Source of the DNA: Paenarthrobacter aurescens TC1
GTDB lineage: Bacteria > Actinomycetota > Actinomycetes > Actinomycetales > Micrococcaceae
Reading direction: 5' to 3'
Length of the DNA: 64,000 nucleotides
Assembly (NCBI GenBank): GCA_000014925.1
Contig: CP000474.1
Span: 434,001 to 498,000 of the forward strand
Shown here: in pieces, positions 44,256 to 53,744 of the stretch
Layout of the letters: every line of letters starts with the position of its first letter
Numbering within the stretch: position 1 is the stretch's first letter
Notes under the pieces: model-generated
The model's input: the letters and a program-made list of their open reading frames with translations, nothing else
Database searches by the model: none
What the model was told of the DNA's origin: nothing
Made by a program: the position numbers and the translations under genes

Positions 44256-44966
44256 ATGAACGCCCTCGGTACAAAAGCGCGGGTGGTGGGGACGGGCGTG
44301 CTGGTGCTCGGGCTGCTGTCCGGATGTACGACGGCGGCCCCGTCGCCTTCCAGCCCGACGCCGACTCAAGCAACCCCCACCCAAGCCGCGTCGTCGAACG
44401 CCGGTCCCGGGCCGGCGTCGTCGGCTGCTGTGCCGGCCCAACAATCAGCGGAAGCCAAACTCTCACCGGAGGCCCAAATCGAAACCGACCGACTCCTCAT
44501 CCTCGCCGCGAAAGCCAACGACGCTGCGAAGGTCCGCGAACTGATCGCGGCGGGTGGGAACGTCAACGCGAAGGACGAGATTCAGGACTCCGCGTTCCTC
44601 TACGCCGGCGCCGAGGGTTTCAACGAGGTCCTGCAGCTGACGTTGGCTGCAGGAGCGGATGTTCGCAGCACCAATCGGTACGGCGGCACTGCCCTGATCC
44701 CAGCGAGCGAGCATGGGCACACGGAAACTGTTCGGATACTGATCGCAGCAGGCGTGCCCGTGGACCACGTCAACAATTTGGGGTGGACCGCCATGCAGGA
44801 AGCGATCCTGCCTAACAATGGTGGGCCCAATCAGCAGGACGTGGTCCGGCAACTCCTCGCGGCGGGAGCCACCCCGGACATCCGCGACCCCCAAGGCCGA
44901 ACCGCCCTGCAGAATGCAGAGCGGCTCGGGTTTACGGAGATCGCGGCGCTGATCCGCAACCGCTAG
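44256..44966 (+). CDS. Ankyrin-repeat lipoprotein
   Basis: The 236-residue protein has a signal peptide with LLSGC lipobox, a Ser/Pro/Ala-rich linker, then four or five ankyrin repeats of roughly 33 residues: NDAAKVRELIAAGGNVNAKD, FNEVLQLTLAAGADVRSTN, GHTETVRILIAAGVPVDHVN, QDVVRQLLAAGATPDIRDP and a last GRTALQNAERLGFTEIAALIRNR. Ankyrin repeats mediate protein-protein contacts. Tight linkage to the heme-binding protein suggests a shared extracellular complex; this is inference. Confidence 0.85.
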   Translation: MNALGTKARVVGTGVLVLGLLSGCTTAAPSPSSPTPTQATPTQAASSNAGPGPASSAAVPAQQSAEAKLSPEAQIETDRLLILAAKANDAAKVRELIAAGGNVNAKDEIQDSAFLYAGAEGFNEVLQLTLAAGADVRSTNRYGGTALIPASEHGHTETVRILIAAGVPVDHVNNLGWTAMQEAILPNNGGPNQQDVVRQLLAAGATPDIRDPQGRTALQNAERLGFTEIAALIRNR

Positions 44967-46181
44967 CTACAGCGCTTCCAGCACACTCACGTAGTTGGCG
45001 ATGCCCACGCCGCCCATGTTCTGGACGGCGCCGCGGCGGGCGTTGGGCAGCTGCATGTCTCCCGCGGTGCCGCTGAGTTGCATCGCGGCGATGACGTGCT
45101 GCGATACGCCCGTCGCGCCCACCGGATGCCCCTTGGCTTTCAGGCCGCCGGAGACGTTGATGGGCAGCTTGCCGTCTTTGTAGACCCAACCTTCCTTGAT
45201 GGCACGTGCGCCCTCGCCGCGGGGAGTAAGACCCATGGCCTCGTACATGATGAGTTCGGCGATGGTGAAGCAGTCATGCACCTCGGCGAAGTCCAGGTCC
45301 TCAATGCCCACACCCGCCATGCCCAGCGCGCGTTCCCACGAAGCCCTCGTGGCGGCGAACTCCGTGGGGTCGCGCTTCTCTGCGGGGAAGAAGTCGTTGG
45401 CGTGGCCGAACCCAGCAAGCCGCACTGGTGCGGTTGCGCCTCCGGTCGCCGACGTGGACAGCACGACGGCGGCAGCACCGTCGGAGACCGGCGAACAGTC
45501 GGTGCGGCGCAAGGGTTCGGCCACCATGGGGTTCTTCTCGGAGATGGTCCGGCAGAACTCAACGCCGAAGTCCCGGTGCATTTGGGCGTACGGGTTGTCC
45601 ATGCCGTTGCGATGGTTCTTGGCGGCGATGGAACCGAGGACGTCGCCGAGGCCATTTTCAAAGCCCGGGCCGTTGATTCCTGCCCCGTACCGCTTGTCGT
45701 AGTGCTTGGCGACCTCCGCGAACAGGCCGGTGAAACCGGTGGAGGACGCTTTACCGGCCATCTCGTAGGAAGCACCGAGCAGCGCTGCTCCCACAACGTC
45801 CGCGCCGGCGTCGGTCATCTTCTCAGCGCCGATCACCAGGACGTTGCGGGCAGTTCCAGACAGGACAGCTTTAACACCTTGTTGGAACGCCGCGGAACCG
45901 GAAGCGCAGGCGTTCTCGGTGCGTGTTGCGGGGACGTTGGCCAGGTCCGCAGACAACTGGAGTGCCAGCGACGACGTAAATCCGAGAGGCTGCATACCGG
46001 AGTTGAACTGGCCAAGGTAAATTTCGTCGATGTCCTTGGGGGCCAGCCCCGAGTTGCTGATCGCTTCGCCGGCAACCTGGACGATCAGCGACTCCAACGT
46101 CTCATCGCCCAGTTTGCCGAACTTGCTGTGCCCCCATCCGGTGAGCAGGATGTCTTTGCCGAACTGGTCCTTCAGGCTCAT
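44967..46181 (-). CDS. Thiolase / acetyl-CoA acetyltransferase family protein
   Basis: The 404-residue protein is a SCP-x-type thiolase. The nucleophilic Cys is in [12 protein letters not shown] and the C-terminal His in [32 protein letters not shown] and GGLKAKGHP are in the usual places. It should condense or cleave acyl-CoA thioesters. Its gene starts with an ATGA overlap after the CoA-transferase subunit, so the operon converts a 3-oxoacid to its CoA ester and then to acetyl-CoA units. The natural substrate (acetoacetate or a beta-ketoadipate-like acid) is not fixed by sequence. Confidence 0.8.
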   Translation of the reverse strand: MSLKDQFGKDILLTGWGHSKFGKLGDETLESLIVQVAGEAISNSGLAPKDIDEIYLGQFNSGMQPLGFTSSLALQLSADLANVPATRTENACASGSAAFQQGVKAVLSGTARNVLVIGAEKMTDAGADVVGAALLGASYEMAGKASSTGFTGLFAEVAKHYDKRYGAGINGPGFENGLGDVLGSIAAKNHRNGMDNPYAQMHRDFGVEFCRTISEKNPMVAEPLRRTDCSPVSDGAAAVVLSTSATGGATAPVRLAGFGHANDFFPAEKRDPTEFAATRASWERALGMAGVGIEDLDFAEVHDCFTIAELIMYEAMGLTPRGEGARAIKEGWVYKDGKLPINVSGGLKAKGHPVGATGVSQHVIAAMQLSGTAGDMQLPNARRGAVQNMGGVGIANYVSVLEAL

Positions 46182-46873
46182 GCGTGTGCTCCTTCTAGCG
46201 TGGGTTCTTCAGCCGTCAGCGCTACCGTGAACGCCGCGTCGGTCTTGATGCGGATTTCTTCTACCGTGAGGCCCGGTGCGAGGCGGGTCAGTAGCAGGCG
46301 CGTGCCGCGGTCGTGTATTTCCGCGTCAGGCACGATGTCGAAAACGGCGAGGTCGGTGATGATCCGGTCAACGCATTTGAGCCCCGTGAGCGGGAGCGTG
46401 CAGTCGGTGACGATCTTGGCCGAACCGTCCTTGGCGTTGTGCTCGGTGAGGACAACCACCCGGGGCGTCCCGGCCACCAAGTCCATGGCGCCGCCCATGC
46501 CTTTGACCATCTTGCCGGGGATGGTCCAGTTGGCAAGGTCGCCGGACCCGGACACCTGCATGGCGCCCAGGATGGCCACCTTCACGTGCCCGCCGCGGAT
46601 CATGCCGAACGACGTGGCGGAGTCGAAAATGCTGCCGCCGGGGGTAATGGTGACGGTTTGCTTGCCGGCATTAATAAGGTCCGCGTCCTCCTCGCCCTCA
46701 AACGGGAACGGGCCCATGCCCAGCAGGCCGTTCTCGCTCTGGAGCACCACCCGCACGCCGTCGGGCAGGTTGTTGGCCACCAACGTTGGAATGCCGATGC
46801 CGAGATTTACGTAGTCGCCGTCGTTCAGTTCTTCGGCCGCAATCGCGGCCATCTGGTCACGTGTCCATGCCAT
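46178..46873 (-). CDS. 3-oxoacid CoA-transferase subunit B
   Basis: The 231-residue protein has [21 protein letters not shown], then [14 protein letters not shown], where the SENG glutamate is the catalytic residue that forms the CoA thioester intermediate. [24 protein letters not shown] and [14 protein letters not shown] complete the fold. It pairs with the A subunit encoded 19 bases upstream. Confidence 0.85.
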   Translation of the reverse strand: MAWTRDQMAAIAAEELNDGDYVNLGIGIPTLVANNLPDGVRVVLQSENGLLGMGPFPFEGEEDADLINAGKQTVTITPGGSIFDSATSFGMIRGGHVKVAILGAMQVSGSGDLANWTIPGKMVKGMGGAMDLVAGTPRVVVLTEHNAKDGSAKIVTDCTLPLTGLKCVDRIITDLAVFDIVPDAEIHDRGTRLLLTRLAPGLTVEEIRIKTDAAFTVALTAEEPTLEGAHA

Positions 46874-46892
46874 GATGATGTGCTCCTTTGCC

Positions 46893-47624
46893 TTAGGCCG
46901 TCAGTGCTTCAGCGCGCCGTGCCTCCGGGCGCGGGCGGACAGTGCGCTGTTCGATGTCCTTGACCCGGTTGATTGCTTGGACGAGCCGCTGCACGTAGAC
47001 GCCCGGGGTGTCGATGTGGTTGGGATCCAGCTCGCCCGGTTGCACGATGACCTCGGCTTCGGCGATGGTCACCTTGCCAGCTGTGGCGACCACAGGATTG
47101 AAGTTCCGGGCCGTGTAGCGGTACACCAGATTGCCGTCGGTATCGGCGGTGTGGGCGTGGACCAGCGCGACGTCGGCGGTGATGGCGCGCTCGCGGACGT
47201 ACGTCACGCCGTCGAACTCTTCCAACGGCTTGCCTTCGGCAACCAACGTGCCCACGCCGGTTCGTGTGTAGAAAGCAGGAATGCCGGCGCCCCCGGCCCG
47301 GAGACGTTCGGCGAGTGTGCCCTGCGGGGTGAACTCAACCTCGAGCTGGCCAGCGAGGTATTGCTCGGCGAAGAGCTTGTTCTCACCCACGTAGGACGCG
47401 ATGACCTTCCGGACCTGGCCCGCTTCAATCAGGACCCCAAGGCCCTTGCCGTCCACGCCCATGTTGTTGGAAACGATGGTGAGGTCCTTGGCGCCCGACT
47501 CACGGACGGCGTCGATCAGGTCCGCGGGGATACCGCTGAGGCCAAAGCCGCCGACGGCGATGGTCAAGCCGTCTGCCATGAGGTCATGGAGCGCTTGGGC
47601 TGCGCTGGTGTGGATCTTGGCCAT
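46893..47624 (-). CDS. 3-oxoacid CoA-transferase subunit A
   Basis: The 243-residue protein has [36 protein letters not shown] and [20 protein letters not shown], the CoA-binding and glycine-rich features of subunit A. The start at 47624 follows GAGGAG; the longer frame to 47660 is not favoured because it would include this ribosome binding site. It is first in a three-gene operon and divergent from an IclR regulator. Confidence 0.85.
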   Translation of the reverse strand: MAKIHTSAAQALHDLMADGLTIAVGGFGLSGIPADLIDAVRESGAKDLTIVSNNMGVDGKGLGVLIEAGQVRKVIASYVGENKLFAEQYLAGQLEVEFTPQGTLAERLRAGGAGIPAFYTRTGVGTLVAEGKPLEEFDGVTYVRERAITADVALVHAHTADTDGNLVYRYTARNFNPVVATAGKVTIAEAEVIVQPGELDPNHIDTPGVYVQRLVQAINRVKDIEQRTVRPRPEARRAEALTA

Positions 47625-47655
47625 GCTTGACTCCTCTTTGAGTTTTTTGTGCGTA

Positions 47656-47668
47656 TCCACTTTGTGGA
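47656..47668. promoter_or_regulatory. Probable IclR operator, site 1
   Basis: TCCACTTTGTGGA has 5-base inverted arms TCCAC/GTGGA around TTT. It lies 32 bases upstream of the CoA-transferase start. A second copy is at 47766-47778. Confidence 0.6.
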
Positions 47669-47765
47669 CTGAGTTCCTCTGTAGTGGAGCCTAGGGTTCT
47701 TGCGGATGCGGGTCAACGGCGGGATGTGTTGGTGACTCACGCTGTGGACGCTACGCTTAAAGGTG

Positions 47766-47778
47766 TCCATATTGTGGA
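47766..47778. promoter_or_regulatory. Probable IclR operator, site 2
   Basis: TCCATATTGTGGA differs from site 1 by two bases and has arms TCCAT/GTGGA. It lies 25 bases before the IclR gene. Two copies in one divergent promoter region fit mutual regulation of the operon and the regulator gene. Confidence 0.6.
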
Positions 47779-47802
47779 TGAATTATTCGAAAGGGTGCCG
47801 TG

Positions 47803-48567
47803 ATGGTTCAGGGAGCACAAGTAGTAGGCCGGGTAGCCCTGCTGCTTCGTCTGGTGGGACGAAAGCCCGAAGGCACCTCATTGGCTGGCTTGGTACGTGA
47901 GTCCGGGCTGACCAGGCCAACCGTGCACCGGCTGCTGACGTCGCTGGCTGCTGAAGGGCTGTTGGAGCACGATTCAGACTCTGGAAAATGGGTGCTGGGC
48001 CCGGAGATCTTCCTGCTGGGATCCGTAGCTGCTGCACGTTTCCCCATGGAGGACATCGCCCGGCCGTCGCTGCGCCGGTTGGCTGCCGAGACAGGGGAGA
48101 GTGCCTTCTTCTCCATACGTCGTGGAAACGAAACCGTGTGCGTGTTGCGGGAGGAGGGCTCGTTCCCCGTGCGTTCCTTCGTGCTGCACGAGGGGGTGCG
48201 GTTCCCGCTGGGAGTCGCGTCGGCAGGGACGGCGATCATGGCTTTCCTGCCTCCCGAAGAGCAGGAATCGTTGCTCAACGACTGGCCGGGGCATGCGGGC
48301 GACTTTGCCGCGGGACATCCGGCCGGCGTAGTGCGGGACAACCTGGAGCAGACCCGTTTGGCCGGCTACTCCGTAAATCCCGGGCTGATTCTTGAGGGCA
48401 GCTGGGGGATGGGCGCTGCAGTGTTTGACCAGCAGGGAAGGCCGGCGTGGGCTCTTTCCTTGACAGGCATTGAGCCAAGATTCCGGCCGGACCGCCAAGA
48501 GTTCCTGGGCAAACTGTTGCTCGAGGAAGCGCACCGAATGACCGCGCGGTTACAAGGCGCTAGCTGA
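47803..48567 (+). CDS. IclR-family regulator of the CoA-transferase operon
   Basis: The 254-residue protein has a winged helix (GRVALLLRLVGRKPEGTSLA, then GLVRESGLTRPTVHRLLTSLAAEG) and an effector domain with VRFPLGVASAGTAIMAFLPPEE and AGYSVNPGLILEGSWGMGAAVFD. IclR proteins control aromatic, ketoacid and glyoxylate pathways. The divergent CoA-transferase operon is the probable target. Its 3' end overlaps the convergent GNAT gene by eight bases. ATG at 47803 follows AAAGGG. Confidence 0.85.
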   Translation: MVQGAQVVGRVALLLRLVGRKPEGTSLAGLVRESGLTRPTVHRLLTSLAAEGLLEHDSDSGKWVLGPEIFLLGSVAAARFPMEDIARPSLRRLAAETGESAFFSIRRGNETVCVLREEGSFPVRSFVLHEGVRFPLGVASAGTAIMAFLPPEEQESLLNDWPGHAGDFAAGHPAGVVRDNLEQTRLAGYSVNPGLILEGSWGMGAAVFDQQGRPAWALSLTGIEPRFRPDRQEFLGKLLLEEAHRMTARLQGAS

Positions 48568-49132
48568 GGTCTAGGCGCATGAGCACCCTGGGGAAGCCGT
48601 TGAGCACGGACGTCGTTTCCGCGACCTTTGTGAAACCGGCCTTCTCGAACAGTCGGCGGGTGCCCACGTATGCCATGGTCAGATCCACCTTGCCGCCCTT
48701 GTTGTCCACGGGGTAACCCTCGATGGCAGGCGCGCCTTGGCTCTTGGCGAAGTCAATCGCCCCACGCAGTAACTCGTGCGAAATGCCCTTGCCGCGATGC
48801 CCGGGCCTCACCCGAATACACCAGACCGACCACACGTTGCTCTCATCCACCTGGGGGATCTTGCGGTTCTTCGCAAAAGTGGTGTCCGCGCGCGGGTGAA
48901 CCGCTGCCCACCCGACTACTTCGTCGCCGTCGTAGGCTAAAACGCCTGGGGGCGGGTCCTTAGCTACCAGCTGCTTCACGAACTTCCCGCGCTCCTGCCT
49001 CTGGAGCTCCTGGTTCAGTTTCGACGGGATCCGGTAGCTCAGGCACCAGCACACATTCGCATCGGGGCTCTTGGGCCCCACCATGGTTTTCACGTCATCG
49101 AACACCGTCGCGGGTCGAACATCGATTGCCAT
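48560..49132 (-). CDS. GNAT-family N-acetyltransferase
   Basis: The 190-residue protein has the acetyl-CoA loop in VWCIRVRPGHRGKGISHELL, with the Q/R-x-x-G-x-G/A pattern, and VGWAAVHPRADT before it. The C-terminal half has TMAYVGTRRLFEKAGFTKVAE. The Cys-rich VCWCLSY is typical of a subgroup of GNATs. Substrate unknown. Confidence 0.8.
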   Translation of the reverse strand: MAIDVRPATVFDDVKTMVGPKSPDANVCWCLSYRIPSKLNQELQRQERGKFVKQLVAKDPPPGVLAYDGDEVVGWAAVHPRADTTFAKNRKIPQVDESNVWSVWCIRVRPGHRGKGISHELLRGAIDFAKSQGAPAIEGYPVDNKGGKVDLTMAYVGTRRLFEKAGFTKVAETTSVLNGFPRVLMRLDLS

Positions 49133-49332
49133 CCGCCCATCCTGTCACCGGGTTACGCCCCGCCGCAGCAATCACGAATAAAAACTTTTTCAATTCGCAC
49201 CCATCCACCCCGTCCCATCCTCCGAATAGCTGATGAGACACAAACCGCTAGTGAAGCAAAAGCATCACTTTCAGCCCGTGTCCCGCCAACCAATGGATCC
49301 AACGCCCTGGTTCCAAAAACAAGGAGAATGAC

Positions 49333-50013
49333 ATGTTGTCCACAAAGCGCCCCGCCCTCGCCTTCGTTGGCCTCACTGCAGCCGCCCTTCTCGGACTTAC
49401 TGCCTGTGGTGGTTCAAGCACCACCAGCACGCCGGCTGCTTCGTCTGCCGCCCCGGAAACCTCCATGGCGGCACCGTCGCCGTCGGCCTCCGCCATGTCC
49501 AGCGCTGCCATGGATCCGGCCGCTAACCTTGTGGGCCCCGGCTGCGCCGGTTACGCCGCACAGGTTCCGGACGGTGCCGGTTCGGTAATGGGCATGGCCC
49601 AGGACCCGGTAGCCGTAGCAGCATCGAACAACCCGCTGCTCAAGACCCTGACCGCCGCCGTTTCGGGTCAGCTCAACCCCAAGGTTGACTTGGTCTCCAC
49701 CCTGAACGGCAGCGAATTCACGGTGTTCGCACCGGTTGACGATGCTTTCGCCAAGATCGACCCCGCCACAATCGAGACGCTCAAGACGGACGATGCCCTG
49801 CTGAGCAAGATTCTCACCTACCACGTAGTCCCCGGTCAGCTGACCCCGGACCAGGTCGTCGGCACCCACAAGACTGTCCAGGGTGGCGAAGTGACGGTTG
49901 CCGGCACCAAGGATGCCCTCACGGTTGACGGAGCTTCCAACGTGATTTGCGGCGGTGTTCAGACCGCCAACGCCACGGTTTACCTGATCGATTCAGTGCT
50001 GATGCCCAAATAG
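49333..50013 (+). CDS. Fasciclin-domain lipoprotein
   Basis: The 226-residue protein has a signal with lipobox LTAC, a long Ser/Pro/Ala linker, and a single fasciclin (FAS1) domain: [40 protein letters not shown], and [17 protein letters not shown], ending VIYLIDSVL-like [14 protein letters not shown]1 domains act in adhesion. AAGGAG precedes the ATG. A strong hairpin ends the gene. Confidence 0.9.
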   Translation: MLSTKRPALAFVGLTAAALLGLTACGGSSTTSTPAASSAAPETSMAAPSPSASAMSSAAMDPAANLVGPGCAGYAAQVPDGAGSVMGMAQDPVAVAASNNPLLKTLTAAVSGQLNPKVDLVSTLNGSEFTVFAPVDDAFAKIDPATIETLKTDDALLSKILTYHVVPGQLTPDQVVGTHKTVQGGEVTVAGTKDALTVDGASNVICGGVQTANATVYLIDSVLMPK

Positions 50014-50020
50014 GCCATAG

Positions 50021-50044
50021 CGCTCTAGGAAACGCTCTAGGAAA
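50021..50044 (+). repeat. Tandem 12-base duplication
   Basis: CGCTCTAGGAAA occurs twice in a row at 50021-50032 and 50033-50044, just after the fasciclin stop codon and before the terminator. It looks like a local slippage duplication. Confidence 0.7.
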
Positions 50045-50050
50045 CACAGC

Positions 50051-50081
50051 AAAGCAGGCGCCGGAATCCGGCGCCTGCTTT
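50051..50081. terminator. Bidirectional terminator
   Basis: AAAGCAGGCGCCGG at 50051-50064 and CCGGCGCCTGCTTT at 50068-50081 form a perfect 14-base stem with a three-base loop. It separates convergent genes (fasciclin on plus, the small protein on minus), and the flanking A and T tracts suit both directions. Confidence 0.85.
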
Positions 50082-50112
50082 GTTGTGTAGGGACTAGTTG
50101 TTGTGTTGGGCT

Positions 50113-50301
50113 CTAGCGGCTGAAGTCAGTGTCGACGTAGGAGCCGGCCCGGTTGTGTTCGGAACCGCAGGGGCAGTGGTCAACCTCAATACGCACGGTC
50201 ATTGGTTTTGATGAGTCCAAGGTAAGAGTCACATCCTTGCCGGCCTGGGCGCTGGACTGAGTGTTGAGGCGAAGGGTGCCCTGGGTAGCGATTTTGGACA
50301 T
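50113..50301 (-). CDS. Small 62-residue protein with Cys-Pro-Cys motif
   Basis: The protein begins MSKIATQGTLRLNTQSSAQA, contains a beta-rich DVTLTLDSSKPMTVRIEVD and ends with HCPCGSEHNRAGSYVDTDFSR. The HCPCGSEH segment could bind metal. AGGAAGG precedes the ATG. It follows the BCCT gene by 45 bases on the same strand, so may be cotranscribed. Function unknown. Confidence 0.6.
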   Translation of the reverse strand: MSKIATQGTLRLNTQSSAQAGKDVTLTLDSSKPMTVRIEVDHCPCGSEHNRAGSYVDTDFSR

Positions 50302-50346
50302 GGTAAACCTTCCTGATGTCTTAAGTGAGGGTCCGTTGAAGCCGGG

Positions 50347-52374
50347 CTATTTGTCGTCTGATTCCAGTTGGGGTTTGCCAACCAACGGAATGGTTCCCGT
50401 GGGTGTTCCCCCGACGCAGTCGGACTCCGTGCATTTTTCAGCGCAATCGTGCTTGGTGACGAGGTCGAACTGAACGCCGCCGTGTTGTTCGACGCCCGTC
50501 CGGATGGCTCGTTCCACCACCGAAGTGGCCAAGCGCTTGTGCAACTGCAGCGGGTCGCGGCGGAGGTCTTTGACCAGTGCGAAACAGAGCAGCAGCATGA
50601 CGATCACGAAAGGCAGCGCCGCCACGATGGTTACTCTTTGCAGGCCTGACAACGCTTCCGATGGTTTATCGCCGCCTGCAAGCAGCATGACTGCTGCCAC
50701 TGCGCCGGTGAGGCTTCCCCAGAAGATCACCACTCCTCGACGCGGGTGCTCGGCACCATTGGAACTGAGGGATCCCATCACGATGGAGGCTGCGTCGGCG
50801 CCGGTGACGAAGAATATCGCCACCAGGACCATGGCCAGGACAATGACGGCTGCGGTCAGCCAACCAGGCATGCCAAGGTTCTTGACCAGATCGAAGAGCG
50901 CGCCGTCGAAGTTGATGGAGGGCGCGCCGTCCACCATGGTTACAAGGCCCGGTGTGCCGGCTTTGTCAGCTTCTTGCTGGACGTGGAACGCAGCCCCGCC
51001 GAAAATGCCGAACCAGATGACGCTGACAACGCTGGGCACCAGCAGGACGCCGGTGACGAATTGGCGGATGGTGCGGCCACGGCTGATGCGGGCGATGAAC
51101 ATTCCGACGAAGGGCGTCCAGGAGATCCACCAAGCCCAGTAGAAGATGGTCCAGCTGGTCATCCAGCTGCGCAGGGAGTCGTCTCCCACAGCTTCGGTCC
51201 GTGAGGACATTTCGGCGAGGTCCCTGGCGTAGTCACCCACGGCGGAAGGGATGAGATTGAGGATGAACAGGGTGGGACCGGCAACGAACACAATAAGGGC
51301 CAGGACAACCGCCAACACCATGTTGATGTTGGAGAGCCACTGGATGCCGCGGCTGATGCCTGAAACAGCGGATGCCACGAAGCAGAAGGTCAGAATCGCG
51401 ACGATGACCACCAGCACGGGAGTGCCGACCTCACCCAGCCATCCATTGGATGTCATGCCGCTGCCGATCTGGAGTGCGCCGAGGCCCAGTGAGGCGGCGG
51501 TTCCGAAGAGCGTGGCGAAGATGGCCAGGATGTTGATGAACTTCCCAAGCGGACCTTCCACCATGCGGATGCCGAAAAGCGATGTGAAGGCTGCGGAGAC
51601 CAGTTGCTTGCGGCCCAGCCGGTAGGTGCCGTAGGCCATGGCGATGCCGACCACTGCGTACATGGCCCAGGGGTGCAAGGTCCAGTGGAAGATGGATGTG
51701 GCCATGGCCGTCTGGATGGCTGCTGGTGTGCGGCCGTCCACGGTGCCCGGGGGCGGTGAGATGTAGTGGTACAGCGGTTCAGCCACACCGTAGAACATGA
51801 GCCCGATGCCCATGCCTGCGGCGAACATCATGGCTACCCAGGAGATGGTACGGAACTCAGGCTTCTCTCCGTCTTTGCCCAGCGGGATGTTGCCAAACTT
51901 GCCGAGGGCAAGCCACAGGACGAAGACGACGAACAATGATGCGAGGACCATGAACAGCCAGCCCGTGTACTCCATGACCCAGTTCAGGGCGCCTTTGGAG
52001 GTCGCGGAAAGGCTGTCCCTTCCGACGAAGCCCCAGACCACGAAGGCGACGGCGATGGCGCCTGTGATCCCGAAGGTGACTTTGTCGAGAGTAAGTTTGC
52101 GGTTCCGGCGGGCCGAAACGGCCTGCTCGGTCTTGGCGTGGCGCAGCTCTTCCATGATCTGTTCGTACTCTTCAGAATCGGGAAGGATTTCTGCGCCTCC
52201 GTCCTCAGCGTCGAGGGCTGCCAAGGTGGTGTCGGGGGAGACGCTGATGACTTCTTCAGGGTTCTCCGCGCGGGCGGGGTTGGTTGGGCTGGCTGCAGCC
52301 GGGGTACCTGCCACGTGTCCGTTGGCAGGTATTTCCTCGGGTGTCAGCGGTTTTGTGTCACTGTTTATAGCCAT
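50347..52374 (-). CDS. BCCT-family betaine/choline/carnitine transporter
   Basis: The 675-residue protein has 12 membrane helices in the BCCT pattern. Landmarks are AAGMGIGLMFYGVAEPLYHY, a signature GMGIGL segment, FHWTLHPWAMYAVVGIAMAY, and FYWAWWISWTPFVGMFIARISRGRT, the WAWWISW signature of substrate binding. A charged N-terminus and a long, partly Cys-rich C-terminal tail (CAEKCTESDC) flank the core. It should import glycine betaine, choline or carnitine with sodium or proton. ATG at 52374 follows AAAGGA. Next to the dimethylglycine genes, it probably brings in the methylated precursor. Confidence 0.85.
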   Translation of the reverse strand: MAINSDTKPLTPEEIPANGHVAGTPAAASPTNPARAENPEEVISVSPDTTLAALDAEDGGAEILPDSEEYEQIMEELRHAKTEQAVSARRNRKLTLDKVTFGITGAIAVAFVVWGFVGRDSLSATSKGALNWVMEYTGWLFMVLASLFVVFVLWLALGKFGNIPLGKDGEKPEFRTISWVAMMFAAGMGIGLMFYGVAEPLYHYISPPPGTVDGRTPAAIQTAMATSIFHWTLHPWAMYAVVGIAMAYGTYRLGRKQLVSAAFTSLFGIRMVEGPLGKFINILAIFATLFGTAASLGLGALQIGSGMTSNGWLGEVGTPVLVVIVAILTFCFVASAVSGISRGIQWLSNINMVLAVVLALIVFVAGPTLFILNLIPSAVGDYARDLAEMSSRTEAVGDDSLRSWMTSWTIFYWAWWISWTPFVGMFIARISRGRTIRQFVTGVLLVPSVVSVIWFGIFGGAAFHVQQEADKAGTPGLVTMVDGAPSINFDGALFDLVKNLGMPGWLTAAVIVLAMVLVAIFFVTGADAASIVMGSLSSNGAEHPRRGVVIFWGSLTGAVAAVMLLAGGDKPSEALSGLQRVTIVAALPFVIVMLLLCFALVKDLRRDPLQLHKRLATSVVERAIRTGVEQHGGVQFDLVTKHDCAEKCTESDCVGGTPTGTIPLVGKPQLESDDK

Positions 52375-52833
52375 GAGCGGGTCCTTTGCTCGGCGTGTCA
52401 TGAGCCTGCGTTTCTGCGAGGCCTTGGTAAATGGATCGGCGGGAAGGTTGGGGCTTCCTCCGATCCGATGATCATGGCGGGCCGTGGCGCCTCCCCGAGT
52501 GCGCGGTCACGGAGCGGGCAGGCGATAGGGATGATTCACCTCTTCTGGTTCGTGGGACGGGGGCGGCTGAGTCGTCGGTCGATGCTCCAGGGCGTGTTCC
52601 GCAGGAATCAACAACATCCGCGCTATGCAACAGAGTGCGCTCCGTCACATCCAAAGTCAAGGGTTTCCCGCTCTTTAACAGCAAATTGATATATCAATTG
52701 GCTGGAAGAGAAACGTTGCGTATCATGGGTGGGGTTGCGAATAACGCGTCCCTGATGGCATCAGGGGACAGCGAGCGTCACTCCGGCGAGCTTCGTTCCG
52801 GAAAGTAGTGAGGGTATGGCTGAGCCGCGGTAG
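52375..52833. other. Intergenic region between the BCCT and IclR genes
   Basis: About 460 bases contain no supported gene. The right part holds a perfect palindrome at 52684-52699. The stretch presumably carries the BCCT promoter and regulatory sites. Confidence 0.5.
52684..52699. promoter_or_regulatory. Perfect 16-base palindrome, candidate regulator site
   Basis: AATTGATATATCAATT is perfectly symmetrical. Its core GATATAT recurs upstream of purU at the right edge of the window (63964-63975 and 63988-63997). The IclR regulator at 52834-53640 is a candidate binder. Confidence 0.6.
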
Positions 52834-53640
52834 CTAGCGCGGCCTGTAGCCCATACGGGCACTGATGGTCAGTCCCGCCTCCCGGAGGCTCTTGATGAGC
52901 CCTGGCTGTTCCTCGGGTGAAAAGCGGAACGCCGGACCGGAAATGCTGACGGCGGCAATGACGCTGCCCGCGTGGTTGAAGATGGGCACAGCAACGGCAG
53001 TAAGGCCGATTTCAAATTCTTCGTGGACTGTGGCGTACCCGTTGCGGGCCACGTCGAGCAGCTGCTTTTCCAGCTCCCCGCGGTTTGTCACGGTTCGTGG
53101 CGTTCGTGCGGGCAGGCCCACTGCCTTGAAGACCTGGGTTCTTTCGTCGGCGGTCAGTGCAGCAAGGAGAACCTTGCCGCTGGACGTTGCGTGCAGCGGC
53201 GTCAAGCTGCCCACCCAGTCGTAAGTGGCCAGTGTGGAGGGCCCCATCGCCTGATCCACGTTGACAGCGTAGTTGGACCTCAGGACGGCCAGGTTGACGG
53301 TTTCCTTGTACTCGGCTGCCAGTGCTTCAAGGACTTCCCGCGCCTCATGCACCACGCTTAGCCTGCCCGGAATTGACGATGCGAGGCGGAGGATCCCAAA
53401 GCCCAGCTGGTACTTGCCGCGCTCACTGTTCTGCCGGACGATGTCGCGGTTGACCAAGGAGCCCACCAGCCTGGACACGGTGGATTTGTGAATGCCCATT
53501 TCTTCTGCGATTTCGCTCACTCCGGCATCGCCTTCGCGGGCCAGGATTTCCAGGATCTGGAGCGCGCGGTCCACAGATTGGACGCCGCCGCCTTGGGCGT
53601 CTGCGCCCTTGTCAGTGTCCGCGTGGTTGCGTTCGGCCAT
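52834..53640 (-). CDS. IclR-family regulator of the betaine/dimethylglycine block
   Basis: The 268-residue protein has a winged helix (GVQSVDRALQILEILAREGDA, then GVSEIAEEMGIHKSTVSRLV) and an effector domain with LTPLHATSSGKVLLAALTADE and GYATVHEEFEIGLTAVAVPIF. It lies between the BCCT and moeA genes on the same strand. Its role as regulator of this block is inferred from position and the shared GATATAT motifs. Confidence 0.85.
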   Translation of the reverse strand: MAERNHADTDKGADAQGGGVQSVDRALQILEILAREGDAGVSEIAEEMGIHKSTVSRLVGSLVNRDIVRQNSERGKYQLGFGILRLASSIPGRLSVVHEAREVLEALAAEYKETVNLAVLRSNYAVNVDQAMGPSTLATYDWVGSLTPLHATSSGKVLLAALTADERTQVFKAVGLPARTPRTVTNRGELEKQLLDVARNGYATVHEEFEIGLTAVAVPIFNHAGSVIAAVSISGPAFRFSPEEQPGLIKSLREAGLTISARMGYRPR

Positions 53641-53744
53641 GATGCCCCGTGTCGTTGTCCAGGCAGGCCGCCTTGGGCTGATAACCCTGTCCGGCCTGCA
53701 CCCTCGTCTTTCCTCATCCTAGACGGAGTTTTGCAGGGACCCTT

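Noticed and set aside
45078..46814. 578-codon open frame on the plus strand
   Set aside because: It lies opposite the thiolase and CoA-transferase genes, whose catalytic motifs are clear; the frame has an Arg/Gly/Val-rich composition and no domain.
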